The translations under genes were made by a program, and so were the position numbers. Of a DNA stretch of 64,000 bases, positions 10,872 through 22,397 are shown piece after piece (within the stretch, counting starts at the first letter, position 1; each line of letters begins with the position of its first letter). The notes beneath the pieces are model-generated. The model did no database searches. It was not told the DNA's origin and worked only from the letters and a program-made list of their open reading frames with translations. Where the stretch lies: contig JAXQJY010000031.1 of NCBI GenBank assembly GCA_037042185.1, positions 682,001 through 746,000 of the forward strand, written 5' to 3'. Source of the DNA: Sordariomycetes sp. S80-01Y (lineage: Eukaryota > Ascomycota > Sordariomycetes).

Positions 10872-12081
10872 ATGGTGCTCATCGCTGTCGCCGGCAGTTC
10901 AGGCAGTAGGTTTGTCGTCGGCTACAACAACCTTGTTCTTACAGTACGTTAGGCGTCGCAAAAGAAGTGATTGATGGAGTATTGTCCACGAAGAGACATG
11001 AACTACTTCTTCTGTCTACCAAAGTAAGTTGTTCATTGACGTGGCGACACTCTCACCAATATTCTAGGATTCCTCCGCCGGGCCAGCTTCGTCACTCGTC
11101 CGAAGAGAAAAGACAACATATGAAGATAAGAAAGCACTAGCTGCTACCCTGATTGGGGTTCATACCGTTCTATGCTTCATCACGCCTCAGACGGATCCCG
11201 GCAATGTGGCCCAGAAGGCTCTGATTGACGCCTGTGTTCTGGCCGGGGTCAAACGATACGCACCTAGCGAATGGGCAACGTGAGTGAGCTACAACGGGGA
11301 TCAAAACCATGAGAATCTAAACATGCGTATAGTTCGAGCTTTGAGTACATGCCATGGTACAGTGGCAAGGCGGAGATTCGAAGCTATCTTGAGAACCTTA
11401 ACAGCGCACGAAAGGTAGCCTTCCTCGCCCGCTTTGAACGGGAATGCCAGCTCATACCAGTCTCAGGTGCTCGAATACTGCCTCTTCCAGCCGGGCATGT
11501 TCACCAATTATTTTGCTGCCCCTTATAAGACCAGCAAGCACATTCACCCCTTTCAGCAGCATATCGACTTTAATCAACGCAGGGCTCTAGGTCTCGAAGG
11601 CGGGGACGAAGCAAAGATCACTCTCACTACTGTACAAGACTTTGTAGCAGTGGTAGTCAAGGCTGTTGAGTATGAGGGCGAATGGCCGGTTGTAGGAGGT
11701 ATCAAGGGCGATGAGCTTACATTCGGGGAGCTCTATGTATTGGGCGGGCGAGTCAGAAGTGAGTCAATGATGGTACTAGGTGATGCAATTTCAATCGGCT
11801 AATTATTTTACGAATCAGATGGAGCTATACAGATTGAACGACTACAGAAAGAAGACCTCCTAGTTGGCACCGTCAAAGCGTCCTGGCTGCCGAGGGTAGA
11901 CCACCCAGCCATACCAGCTGACCAGGTTGACGTGTTGTCAAAGTCCATGACTGCTGGAATGATCTTGGGTATGTCTGTCGGCGTGATGAGCGTCAGTGAC
12001 GACTGGAATAAGCTGCTGCCGGACTACAAGTTTACCTCGGCTGCCGACTTCCTTTCACTGGCGTGGGCTGGGAAGCCTTGA
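10872..12081 (+). CDS. NmrA-like / isoflavone-reductase-like NAD(P)-binding protein
   Basis: Six exons: 10872-10909, 10945-11023, 11068-11279, 11333-11414, 11461-11758 and 11819-12081. All introns are GT..AG and the frame closes at 323 residues. Exon 5 could also start at 11467, six bases later and still in frame. The N-terminus is a short beta strand (VLIAVAG) with a Gly/Ser-rich nucleotide loop. Further on, GVHTVLCFITPQ and AGVKRYAPSEWA are typical of the NmrA/PCBER group of atypical short-chain dehydrogenases, followed by CLFQPGMFTNYFA. Members are either NAD(P)H-dependent reductases of aromatic compounds or redox-sensing regulators; the substrate cannot be told here. The neighbouring Zn2Cys6 gene may control it. 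Confidence 0.88.
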
Positions 12082-13216
12082 AGCGCCTCGTGAAATCTCA
12101 AATGCGCTGGAGGCAAATGATTTGGTAGTGAAGAGCACAATGAATCTCATGACTGTTTGCAGAAACTGATTGCACGAACGGCAAAGATCGGGGATTTCCT
12201 CCCATGCCCAAACAAACCCATCGATACTATCACTTTCATCCCGTCGTTCTGTATCGATGCCCTGGATCTCATCCTCACAGCTATTGGTGTCGACTCGCCG
12301 TGAAGGTCTGAAAACAGTATGACACATGTCAATAAGTAGACGTTCAGAACTGCTCATAAGCACCATATGGCGACAGCACGCCCAACGTACGGCAAATTCC
12401 TTGTCAAAACGATCTTAGGCGGAAAGCGGAGTTTCTGCCCCCCAACCCGAAGTTCCGCTTGTCGTCTCTCAATGCTGATCCTCCTTAGAGGCAGCTTGTT
12501 CGTGTTGAAGCATCTGTTCTAGCGTTCCCTCGCGTCTGCCTCTAGCGACTTCCGCCCGGTTACATCACCCTGCTTCTGCATCAGGCATCCGCTCTTGGCC
12601 GACGATTCACCACCATCATCGCGATGACGCCCACTGACCGTCTCCAAGTTCGTCTCCGCGCTCGGTACGGCTCAAGCCCGACGGCCCAACCAGCGCCGGC
12701 AGTTCGGGAAACTCGCGCACGCCGATCTGCAACCTTGAACGCATCTTCTTACTATAATTTAGCTCAGATGTAACCTTAAGATGCTCCGAAGTGCGAGCGA
12801 ACCTGTTGATCCTTGGGGAGACTGCGGAAGGGAGCCAATCTGACGTCGTGAACCCCGTCGCTTCCCCGCGCTGCTACTCCACCATGGAAATGGGACTGCG
12901 GGGAACGTAACGACTTACACGATGAGTGATTGCCGATGAGGTCGTGAGCCTTTGCAGGCAGATGAGATCGGCGAGGTATAAAAGGGTGAGGCCCTCTTGT
13001 GGCAGGCACAGGGGAGGGAAGTTGATGGTCTGCACTTGAAGCTCGAAGCTGATGGCATGGGTGGCCAATATTGAATAGCTCCTCCCACTTCTGATCACTT
13101 TCAAACACTCGGCATCGTTGCGGACTGGGAGCTTAACAGATTCGATCTGAGCTTATTCTTGTCCCGAGTATCAAATAAACCCCTTGCGTATCGTTGAGTA
13201 AGCTCGCGAGGTCAAG
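12082..13216. other. intergenic, probable GH92 promoter
   Basis: About 1.1 kb with no convincing gene. TATAAAAG at 12977-12984 on the plus strand is 233 bp before the mannosidase ATG and is the best core-promoter candidate. Confidence 0.45.
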
Positions 13217-15855
13217 ATGCAGTTACGGTACCTCTTAGCAGTCGCTGCGCTACAAGCGACCCATGTTGCAGCTCAGGAGGATCAAGATTTCATGCAATAT
13301 GTCGACCCGCTCATCGGAACTGTCGATGGAGGTGCGCGATGAGGAGATCTCGAATGAAGACGAACATGGGCTAACATTGACTGCGAAGGCCATGTCTTCC
13401 CTGGTGCAAATCTTCCCTATGGGATGGCCAAGGCTGTTGCCGACGTCGACAAGGAGACGCAAGGAGGGTTTGCTTCCAATGATGGATTGAGTAGGTGAAG
13501 GTATGCCACCAGATTTGAGATTTGGATCTAATCAGTACAGTAACCGGATTTTCGCACATGCATGACAGTGGCACGGGAGGTGTAAGTTGGCCCTTCAGGA
13601 AACCCGCACATGAACGTTCAAAGAACGAATAAAAACTAACATGTCTAGGGCTCTTCTCTTGGAAACTTTCCTCTCTTCCCTCACATGGGCTGCCCAGACG
13701 ACGAGCTCAATCAATGCGAGTTCCCAAAGACAAATCGAAAGGTCGAACGAATCAATGGCTCTGTCGAAGCCAGTCCTGGGTACTTTGCAGTATCGCTCAA
13801 CACCTCGATCCGCGCTGAGATGACGACTACCAATCACACTGCATTTTACCGCTTCAATTTTCCCTCAAATAGGACCCTTAAGCGGACGAACACCGCTCCT
13901 TTGCCTTACAGCCCCGTAATTCTTGCCGACTTGACCGACATCGCCGACTCCCGCACGGATGCGAAGATCAAGGTCGACCAGAAGACCGGCCGCATCACGG
14001 GAAATGGCACTTTCGGTCCTTCTTTTGGTATTGGAACCTACGACCTGCACTTCTGCGCGGACTTCAAAGGCGCGGAAATTCGAGACGCCGGTGTCTGGAT
14101 CAACAACAGAGCTGGAAACAGCAGTGATTACCTAGTTCTCGCTGAGGACGGCAACAATGATCCTCCTCTACCTGGCGGTGCATACGTCCGCTTCCACAAG
14201 CCCGAGAGCAACCAAATCATGGCTCGCGTGGGTCTTTCCTTCTTCAGCACTGATCAAGCCTGTCGCAATGCCGAGAAGGAGATCGCCGACTGGGACTTTG
14301 CACGAGTTCGAGATGATGCTGAAGAGGCATGGAGGTCCAAATTGGGCGTGATCTCTGTGAAAGACGGCGGTGTTGATCTGCCTCTAAAGCGGATCTTTTG
14401 GTCAGGCCTATACCGCTCTTTCATATCTCCTCAGGACTACACAGGCGAGAACCCTCTCTGGGAGAGCGACGAACCTTACTTCGACTCGTACTACTGTATC
14501 TGGGACAGTTTCAGAAGCACGCATCCCTTATTGACGCTCATGGATCCCCAGGCCCAGGCTCTGATGGTCCGCAGTCTACTCGATATCTACAAACACGAAG
14601 GCAAACTTCCGGACTGTCGCATGTCTCTTTGCAAGGGCTTCACTCAGGGAGGTAGTAATGCTGACAACCTAATCGCCGATTCCTACGTCAAAGGACTTAA
14701 AGATGGGATTGATTGGGATTTGGCGTACGAAGCTGTCGTTTCTGACGCTGAAGGTGAGATTTCACACTTTCTGCCGATGTATAGTAAGCTAACGCTTTTC
14801 AAGAACAACCCCCCATCTGGACAGTGGGCGGCCGTGGTGGTCTCGAGAGCTGGAAGAACCTTGGCTACATCCCAACCGACGACTTTGACCCTGTTGGAGT
14901 TGGGCTTTTGACGCGCTCTATCTCTCGCACCATTGAGTACAGCTACAACGACTTTTGCATCGCCCAAATGGCGCGCGACATGGGTCACGAGGCCGACGCA
15001 GAGAAGTACCTCGGAAGGTCAAGCAACTGGCTCAACATGTTTGACCCTGATGGCCGATCTCTTCTCAACCTCACAGGCAGTGACAATCCAGACGACCTTG
15101 TCGACAGTGGTTTCCAAGGATTCCTTATGCCACGCTACCTGAACGGCACTTTCGGCTACCAGGATCCCTCGATCTGCACATTCCTGTACAACTTCACATC
15201 TTGCTACCTCAACTCCGACGGCCACGAGACATACGAAGGCGGTTCCTGGCTTTACTCTTTCTATGTGCCTCACGACCAAGCAACCCTCATTCCTACCCTT
15301 GGCGGACCAGAGACATTTGTTCAACGTCTGCAATACCTGCACGATACGGAAGGACTTCTGTACGTGGGTAACGAACAGTCCTATCTTCTTTTCTTCCTGT
15401 TCCACTTCGCCGGACGTCCTGGTCTGTCATCCCACTACGCCCACAAGTACATCCCCTCCTCTTTCAACGATACCCTGAATGGTATTCCTGGAAATGATGA
15501 CTCCGGCGCCATGGGCTCCTTCACCGGTCTTACCATGATGGGTCTGTACCCCATGAGCGGCCAGGACGTCTATCTCATCATTCCGCCATTTTTCGAGGAA
15601 GTCAGTATCACAAACCCGCACTCTGGCAAGACGGCGACGATAAAGAGTGTGAACTTTGATGCCGGCTACGAGAACATCTTCATCCAAAGCGCGACGCTGG
15701 ATGGAGAGGAGTGGACGAAGAGTTGGTTGACGCATAGTTTCTTTACTGAGGGTGGCGTCTTGGAACTCACATTGGGGAAGAATGAAAGTACTACCTGGGG
15801 AGCAGAAGATCAGGACCTGCCTCCGAGTGCTTCGACGCATTTTTGGGAGCTGTAG
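13217..15855 (+). CDS. secreted GH92 alpha-mannosidase
   Basis: GH92 enzymes are calcium-dependent exo-alpha-mannosidases, mostly alpha-1,2, that trim N-glycans or mannans outside the cell. Five exons: 13217-13331, 13389-13494, 13536-13581, 13649-14753 and 14804-15855, joining in frame to 807 residues. The N-terminus is a signal peptide (hydrophobic run YLLAVAALQATHVAA). Family blocks follow: YVDPLIGTVDGGHVFPGANLP, TGFSHMHDSGTGG, SLGNFPLFP, LYRSFISPQ, WDSFRSTHPLLTLMDP, GGSNADNLIADSYVKG, GRGGLESWKNLGYIP, ending with GNDDSGAMGS and LGLYP-like GLYPMSG. The length fits the family. Several N-x-S/T sites suit a secreted protein. It converges with the NACHT-ankyrin gene, 130 bp between stops. Confidence 0.95.
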
Positions 15856-15985
15856 CCATTGGACCAAGTAGCTGAAGAGGTTGAAGCAGACGATGGACAA
15901 CGGCACTCGATACTTCACGTTGGTCTTGTACCATGTTTGATAACGGGGTTTGGTCGATAGTCTGTCGGCTCCAGAGTCCATATTT

Positions 15986-18900
15986 CTAAATATTACACAC
16001 TTGTAGGGAAGAGTGCGATGACCCGTCTGTGTAATATGCATAGGGATCCTCTTCGTAGTGACTCCGCACAATGGCGCCTTGTTTCTCCATCGCAAGCAGC
16101 GGCTTATCGGCAGAACTTGGTCGGGATTCCTGGCCAGCAGTCGAATAGCTGTTCATCTTCGAACATTCCCCAATGAGACACTTCATGTCCTCCTCTCGTA
16201 CTCGTTCGTCGTGAGTGGTTACGTCCCAGGCACAGTCTGGATAGTTCAGAAGCCGCCGGGCGCCGTTCATGACGAGAAGCTCTGCGCATCCGGGACTTCC
16301 CCCGCGCAGTGCTTCGAACAGAGCAGTCTCAGATTGATGGTTCCTGGACTCCAGCTCCGACGGGCTGTAGATGTCTTTCAGAAGCCATCCCAGTATGTTG
16401 ACAGCCCCGGCTCTGGCAGCTAGATGCAAGGGAGTATTGCCACCCTCCACGTTTACTATGAATGATGTGACCGGGCCTTTGCCTTTGGATTTGTTGTGTA
16501 TGAGGCATTTGACGATGGCCAAATTCCCTTTGTTGATTGCCAGCTCTAATGAAGCGAAGTAACCTCTGTAATCGGTGATGACGTTGACATGATCGGTCCG
16601 TGAAAGTATAACCTCCGCAACAGCTGTGTTGCCTAGGTCGATGGCTAGAAGTAAAGGGTTCTTGTCAGTTGCCGGCCACATACGGCAGTCGGCACGGTAG
16701 CCTGAATCTATGAGTGCCCTCACTCTTGGAGCGGCTCCATAGCGGTTGCGTATTGCCAAGACTATTGGACTAAAGCCGTTGCTATCTGTGTATGTCGGTT
16801 CGACATTGAGAAGATGAAGCAATAAACAAAACTCATTGAACTCAATGACAGATTTCACGAGATTGTTGATACACAGCCCGTTCAGTTTATCGAGGTACCA
16901 AAAGATGGAGTCGGGGTTCACTGTAGTCGCTGTGCCCGCAATGGGACTGCACCTGTGTGCAAGACGCAATAAACGAGTCCAGTGTTTTTCGAAGAGCTCA
17001 CTCCGATACGAAGACATCCACCAAGCGAGGGTAAATAGCACCGGTCCACCGTGACTGTAGTCCTCCCATTCGACAAGCAAGTTGCAAAATTGTGTCATCA
17101 GGGGGGCCGTGAACCCTTGGCTCACGTCCAGCGTGGCGGAATCAGCAACATAGCGCGAGAGTAGAGGCCGATGGCCTTCGCTTATTGCCCAAGATAAGCC
17201 TTGGAATGGGTCTTTCAACTGCTCCCCAAGGCGTTTGTGAATATTGCTTCCCCAGACGAGCTTATGCCACAGACTCGACTGCGCATCTGTCAACGTGAGA
17301 CTCCGCGTGGCGGCGATCCAGTTTGCCTCCGCGTAATCGAGGAAGTCTGTAAGAACGTAGTCTGCGCTGCTCCTGGACACCATGCTTCCTATGAAGGCCG
17401 ATGAGTCCAGCGAGCTCTCTAGAAGATCATGCTTGTCCCAAAGGAATGGACGAAGCAGGGTTTGGTCTAGACCACTGACATCCAGCGTGTTCTGGACTAC
17501 GGCTGCCATACCTTGTGACGGCCGGGTGTCAGCTTTCTCCATCTTTTGTGATCTTTTTGACAGGGCTTGTTCCAGAGCGTCGAGGCCCAGATACGTAAGG
17601 CAGGCGAGCCCAACGCAGTCCTTCGCTTCCTGGTAGGAGAAGTGTGACTCGCATAAATGAAGCGCAACGCTTCCGTGAATCAGACGAACTTCGTCGCTCA
17701 CGTCGTCGACCTCCAGCAAGTTGCCTCCGTACTGCCTGCAAACCATTGCGGCGTTCTTGGGCAGCGACACCGGAGACCACTTGCTGTTGCAGGGCTCGAT
17801 GTTTGCGGCCAAACGGAGCTCCTTAAACTTGAACGCAGGATCGGCACCGGTAGCCAACTTCAGAATTACACGGCTTATCTCGCGGTCGCGTTCAGCAACT
17901 TCGGAGAGCCTTCGCTCATATAGGGCGGATAGCCCAGGGTGGATACGGCCGATAATGTCGTCGGTGTTGTATCCATCACGCAGATCTTCCTCAACTAGCT
18001 CCATCTGAAGCCTCAGCCACAGAAACATGTTCTTCCAGTATTTTCTCAATATGCTGGTGATCCTGGTTTTAGACTCCGCGGACGGGAACCGTGTCCCTCT
18101 CACTTCCCATCTTGCTGTTTCCGCTTCAATAAAGTCAACGGCTTCAGATGAGCGATCGACTTTGTCCATCGAGATAATCTCAAAATTGGAGCTGCCTCCA
18201 AGGTATGACCGTGCCCTGCCCAGTCCTTCCCAGTATGGGTGAGACGAGCAGCACATGATGATGCGTCGAGAGATCGAGAGTCGAGACAACTCCTTGAATA
18301 GACTGTTGGACTCCTCGGTTGATAATTGATCCAGACCGTCGAGTATGATGTAGCAAGTCCAGTCCAATGGGGTGAATGCGAGTAGCAGGTCTACGCAAGA
18401 GGTCCTGGTAAGCTTTCTCGCCGCTGTTTCGCCATTCTTCTCCATGAAAAAGTCGAGGTTGGAACTAATTGCTACGCTCGAAATGATCTGGGCCGTTATG
18501 CTTTCGAGCACTGTTGAAGCGAGTGCGGACTGAGCCTCCCGGTCTCTGGAAAAGAATGAGCAGGTCGTATGTGGAGTTCGTAGGTGTTCAGATTGTTCTA
18601 GGTGTTGCAATCAGTCAGTCGGTAGTCCATAGAAAATCCAAGGGAAGGCCATACCACTGGACTTGAGCACGTCAGAATAGACTGATGCTAGGGCCACGGA
18701 CTTCCCCGAGCCCGGGTTTCCACAGATCCATAAGACCCTGGAAGTTGAAGAGTGTTTCCATAAACGGTAGTCGTCCCTTGCCAATAGCCATGTTGAGCGT
18801 CCCCGGCCGAAGTAGTCGGTCCACCTCAGACCAAAACTTTTGCCCTTTAAATCTCGTGCAATCTCCCTCTTGCACGCTTCAAGCTTAGCCTTCTTAGTTT

Positions 18901-19857
18901 CTCCTCTGAACATAGATATTGCTTGACTCATTGTCTTTTGCGTATTGATATGACCTAATCGATTCATCTTGGTGGCTTCGACGCTGACAGTCCATTTGAT
19001 AGAATCGGCAAGTGTTCGCAGCTCCTTTTCCAGGGGACCGAAGCTCGTGTTGAAGTCTTGCAGCAAGAAGGATACAACCTGCATACCTCGGGACTTCTTG
19101 GCGTAGTCGAAAATCCCTGTAGCGAACCGGAGGACTACAGCGAGATACTCGAGAGCATCGGCCTTCAGGGACAGGCTCTTTGGGAATAACACGGAAAGCT
19201 CATGATTGATTTGTGTGAACTTCCCAATCTGAAGCAACATCTCTGATACCTTTTCAAAGAAGGTCATATAGCTTACGGAAACCTATGTGACGATGAGTTC
19301 GCTGCCTTTTGTGGTTGAGGGGAGGAAGCAGATACCTCGAGGGCAAGTCGGATCGCTCCCCAGGCGCCGCTGGCTGCCAAGTTCTGAGCCCCCCCGATAA
19401 CAACATCGCCGACTGGCGCGAGCTTTATGAGTCTGTCAAAGAAGATGCTGATTCTTGTTGCATGTCGTCGGTCTTGACCAGTATGACTCTGTGCCACTCG
19501 ATCGGTGATGGACGTAATCGTACGAACAACATCATCTGGCCCAGGGGGTGAACGGCTCTTGCAGGTGTCTTCAAACTCTTGCAGCAGTTTTAGATCGTAG
19601 CCGCCCAGTGAGACTTTGAGATCATTGAGAGCTTGCCCGTACTTCCGCTTCGCCTCATCTATAGGCGTGGCGGGCTTGTTCCGTCGGAAGAGAAAGGAGT
19701 CTCCCCCCGTCAGGCGACTGACCAAGGCCCGGCTGTTTGCGCTGCTTGGGAATACAAGCTCCGAAGACATCACGACGTGCTGGAGAGAGTGGGATGAATG
19801 AGAGTATTCCGGGTGATGTTGGTCGCCACTTCTGGAGCGGCTGAAGGTGGTCTTCAT
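15986..19857 (-). CDS. NACHT-ankyrin STAND protein (fungal NLR-like)
   Basis: Fungal STAND ATPases act in nonself recognition, including heterokaryon incompatibility; the partner here is unknown. Three exons: 19857-19336, 19282-18655 and 18597-15986, total 1253 residues, phases consistent. The N-terminal 250 residues carry a helical region (RISIFFDRLIKLAPVGDVV, then GAWGAIRLALEVSVSYMTFFEK) like the domain often placed before fungal NACHT modules (DUF7708-like, from memory). The P-loop GNPGSGKS is near residue 365 and the Walker B strand YIILDGLDQL near 466. Residues about 990-1165 hold ankyrin-like repeats (GNTPLHLAARAGAVNILGWLL, ETALFEALRGGSPGCAELLV). The gene looks whole. Its start is only 127 bp from the end of a decayed transporter gene read in the same direction. 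Confidence 0.9.
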
Positions 19858-19984
19858 GCGCGCGGCAGGACGGTGGCTGAGCCGCTATAGCCAATAGCGC
19901 GAGGTTGTGACATAGATCTAGAGCCTCGTCTCAGCTTTCACGTGGTCTAAAATACCAGCTATCTAATAGTCAGAGTGTTTAAAA

Positions 19985-21812
19985 CTAATTCAAACGCATG
20001 TTCAAAAAGAGGAGAAAGGGATTAATAACATGATTTAGGGGTTTCATTGCCGCACACCACAACAACAACCACTGGGCCTGTGGCTCTTTATGATCAACCT
20101 GAGCTGTTACAATTTCTGCCTCCTTCTGGCCGATCTTTTTGTCTGGGTCGGATGCATCTTCATGCTTCTTGAATTGTCGTGGCGCAATACCCTTAGCATA
20201 CAGCTCGTCGAGCCTCTCGAAGCGGACTCCTTTCGTTTCGGGATATAGCCACCAACCAAGAATGGAGACTATCAAACCCAGACCAAAGAATATGAAGCCA
20301 ACTTTTCCGCCGAGATGGCCTGCATCGGGAATTATCTGGAAGAAAGTCTTGGCTATGCGTACATCTCCAGTCTTTGAATTGGATTGACTCACCATTTACG
20401 GGATTGTGAACTGCATGATTAGCCCCCAGACGCCGTTGCTCATCGTCACAAGAGCTTGCGTAACAGCTCGGAGACGTAGGGTAGCAATCTCGCTAGCCAG
20501 TACGAAACCTGTCGCACCGATACTGACCTGGTAGATGAGTGCCCACAGATAAATGAAGACCAAGATGGCCCAGCCGGCCTTCTCTTGATTGGGGATGCAT
20601 CCCATGACTCCAATGAGCAGGAGGAAAAGCAGAGCGCAAACTGCGCTGGGACGATCAAGGTTCTGCGGCCAATGATCTCGCTCAGGGGGAACGCCGCCAC
20701 TGAGGAAATCAACATGACGTACAGAATAACCGAAGCCGTGAAGTAATCCTCGATGCCAATCAAGGAAAGGAAATATGTCGCGTTTCCAATGACGAACGCA
20801 GCTCCAACGACCTGCTGCGAGCTTGCCGCGCATATTGCTGTCCACGTTCTCTTCCTATTCGTCTTGTTGAAGCATTGCAACTCGGCCGTTGGGGAGGGTA
20901 TAAATCCGAGGATGGGTTTCTTCACCTTATCAGCACCAACCATCTCTTCACCGAGACGGACGTCCTCTTGCAGTCTTTTGATCTCGATGTCGAAAAAGTC
21001 CGGATCGGAAAAGCCGTACATTCTTTGTAATGATTTTCGGGCGTCGCCGAAGCGCTCCTCACGGACCAACCAGTAGGGAGACTCAGGGAAGAAGGGCCAA
21101 ACGAGAAGGAGCGCAACTAGAGTACGTGTGAGTGAGATGAATACGTTTTGTATAGCAACTGTATCAGCGACGTACCTGGGAAGATATACACTCCGATGAT
21201 GGGGACCCACCATTGCCACTTACTATCCAGTCCGCTGCTTGCTCGGGCAACAATAACGCTGTTGAACAGGAGTTAGCCCTCAGTAGACTCCTTTCGCCTT
21301 CATGGAATATCTTACACGAACATTTGTCCCCAAATAATGCTTGTGTTAACTGTCAGGCAATCAGTAATCAAATAAATCTCCGGCTCTGGGAGGGTCTCAC
21401 AGAAACACAGAAAGAAGCCTCGAAGCTCTGGTCAACACGTCTCACCTATCCACAATGGCGAGATTGTGAACATAATACCGATAGAGACCCCTAAGTTTCT
21501 TTTTAGTACGCAAGAATCTCCCGCCTAGAGGATGGCGAGCACGAACCGTTCACTGCACGACCAGCCAGATGCATTCGCCAGTCTGGTGCAAGCTGTTGAA
21601 GCACCACTTCCGCGACTGAGATGACAGCAGAGAACAACATTAGGGATTTTCGCCCGTACTTCTCCAACCATGGCGTCGGAAGCCACGATGATACCACATG
21701 ACAAGCAAGGCCAATAGCATTCCAGGCCGAGAGGTATGTAGCAGGGATGATCCAGTTACCGTCCTCCTGCTGAACTCCGAAGAACTTCTGGAACTGGGAT
21801 AGAGCAGCCACA
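19985..21812 (-). pseudogene. decayed MFS sugar (alpha-glucoside-type) transporter, 5' truncated
   Basis: Exon pieces on the minus strand read as a sugar transporter: [81 protein letters not shown] and GFIFFGLGLIVSILGWWLYPETKG, with several GT..AG introns still in place. Three features show loss of function. Coding similarity starts abruptly near 21.81 kb at the first helices, so the 5' end is missing. A TGA at 21434-21432 stands where a residue precedes PELRGFF (probably Arg CGA). A TAA at 20398-20396 stands after MQFTIP where Tyr is expected. An intact copy would import maltose-like sugars across the plasma membrane. What precedes the break is another gene, not transporter sequence. Confidence 0.85.
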
Positions 21813-22397
21813 CCGTCGTGAAGATGTAATCCGAGAACATTGGTGTTCCCGTAGGGGTCCAGGTAATCCCGTAGTCGGTAGATCTGAGGATGCTAGCTGC
21901 TGGTACGTCGTTGAATGCCCGATTACCATCAGGAGAGTAATTGAGGGCTTGAATGACTAGGTAGAGCTCGTCTTTTCTATCTCCATCACCGTCGACAGCA
22001 ATGATACTGGTCGGCTTTCTGTTGTATAAAGTCTCGTCGGCCTAGATTGGGCCTAGCTCATCCCCTGCTGCCAACCTTTCGCCTGTAATACCTGTTTCAG
22101 GTGTGCCGAAGATTCTGTTGACTAAGCATCACGAAAATCGTCGGGGTTCGTGGAGAAGCCGCGGCCATCGCCATTTGCGGCATAGATAACGTCGTCGTCG
22201 GCCCAAGTAGTGGGCCAGAGGCCGCCATCGCTCTCACGGACGTTGAGCGTCGAGTAGTAGGGCTGAAAGCTGGTAGAGAAAAATGTGCTATCGGGATAGT
22301 AAAGGTTGCTTTGGATGCCTTTGACGCTTGAACCTTCTAGAAGAGCCGCGACGCATGCCATCCACATAAGGTAGTTGCGGGGCTGGATGTAAGCCAT
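21800..22397 (-). pseudogene. decayed 5' half of a secreted DUF4185/BNR-like gene
   Basis: From an ATG at 22397 the frame gives a signal-peptide-like start (YLMWMACVAALLEGSSVKG) and then GGLWPTTWADDDVIYAANGDG. Similarity continues in another frame as VNRIFGTPETGITGERLAAG, NRKPTSIIAVDGDGDRKDELY and ILRSTDYGITWTPTGTPMFSDY, which resembles secreted DUF4185/BNR-type proteins (family named from memory). A frame change near 22124 and a TAG at 22044-22042 (probably from Trp TGG) interrupt it. Similarity stops near 21.80 kb, where transporter sequence begins in a different frame. No 3' half is visible in the window. The function of the intact family is uncertain, perhaps carbohydrate binding or cleavage outside the cell. 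Confidence 0.65.

Noticed and set aside
21483-21540. Apparent break in the decayed transporter after GRAVNG
   Set aside because: A GTTCGT..CTTAG intron restores the frame into GVSIGIMFTISP, so this is a normal intron and was not counted as damage.
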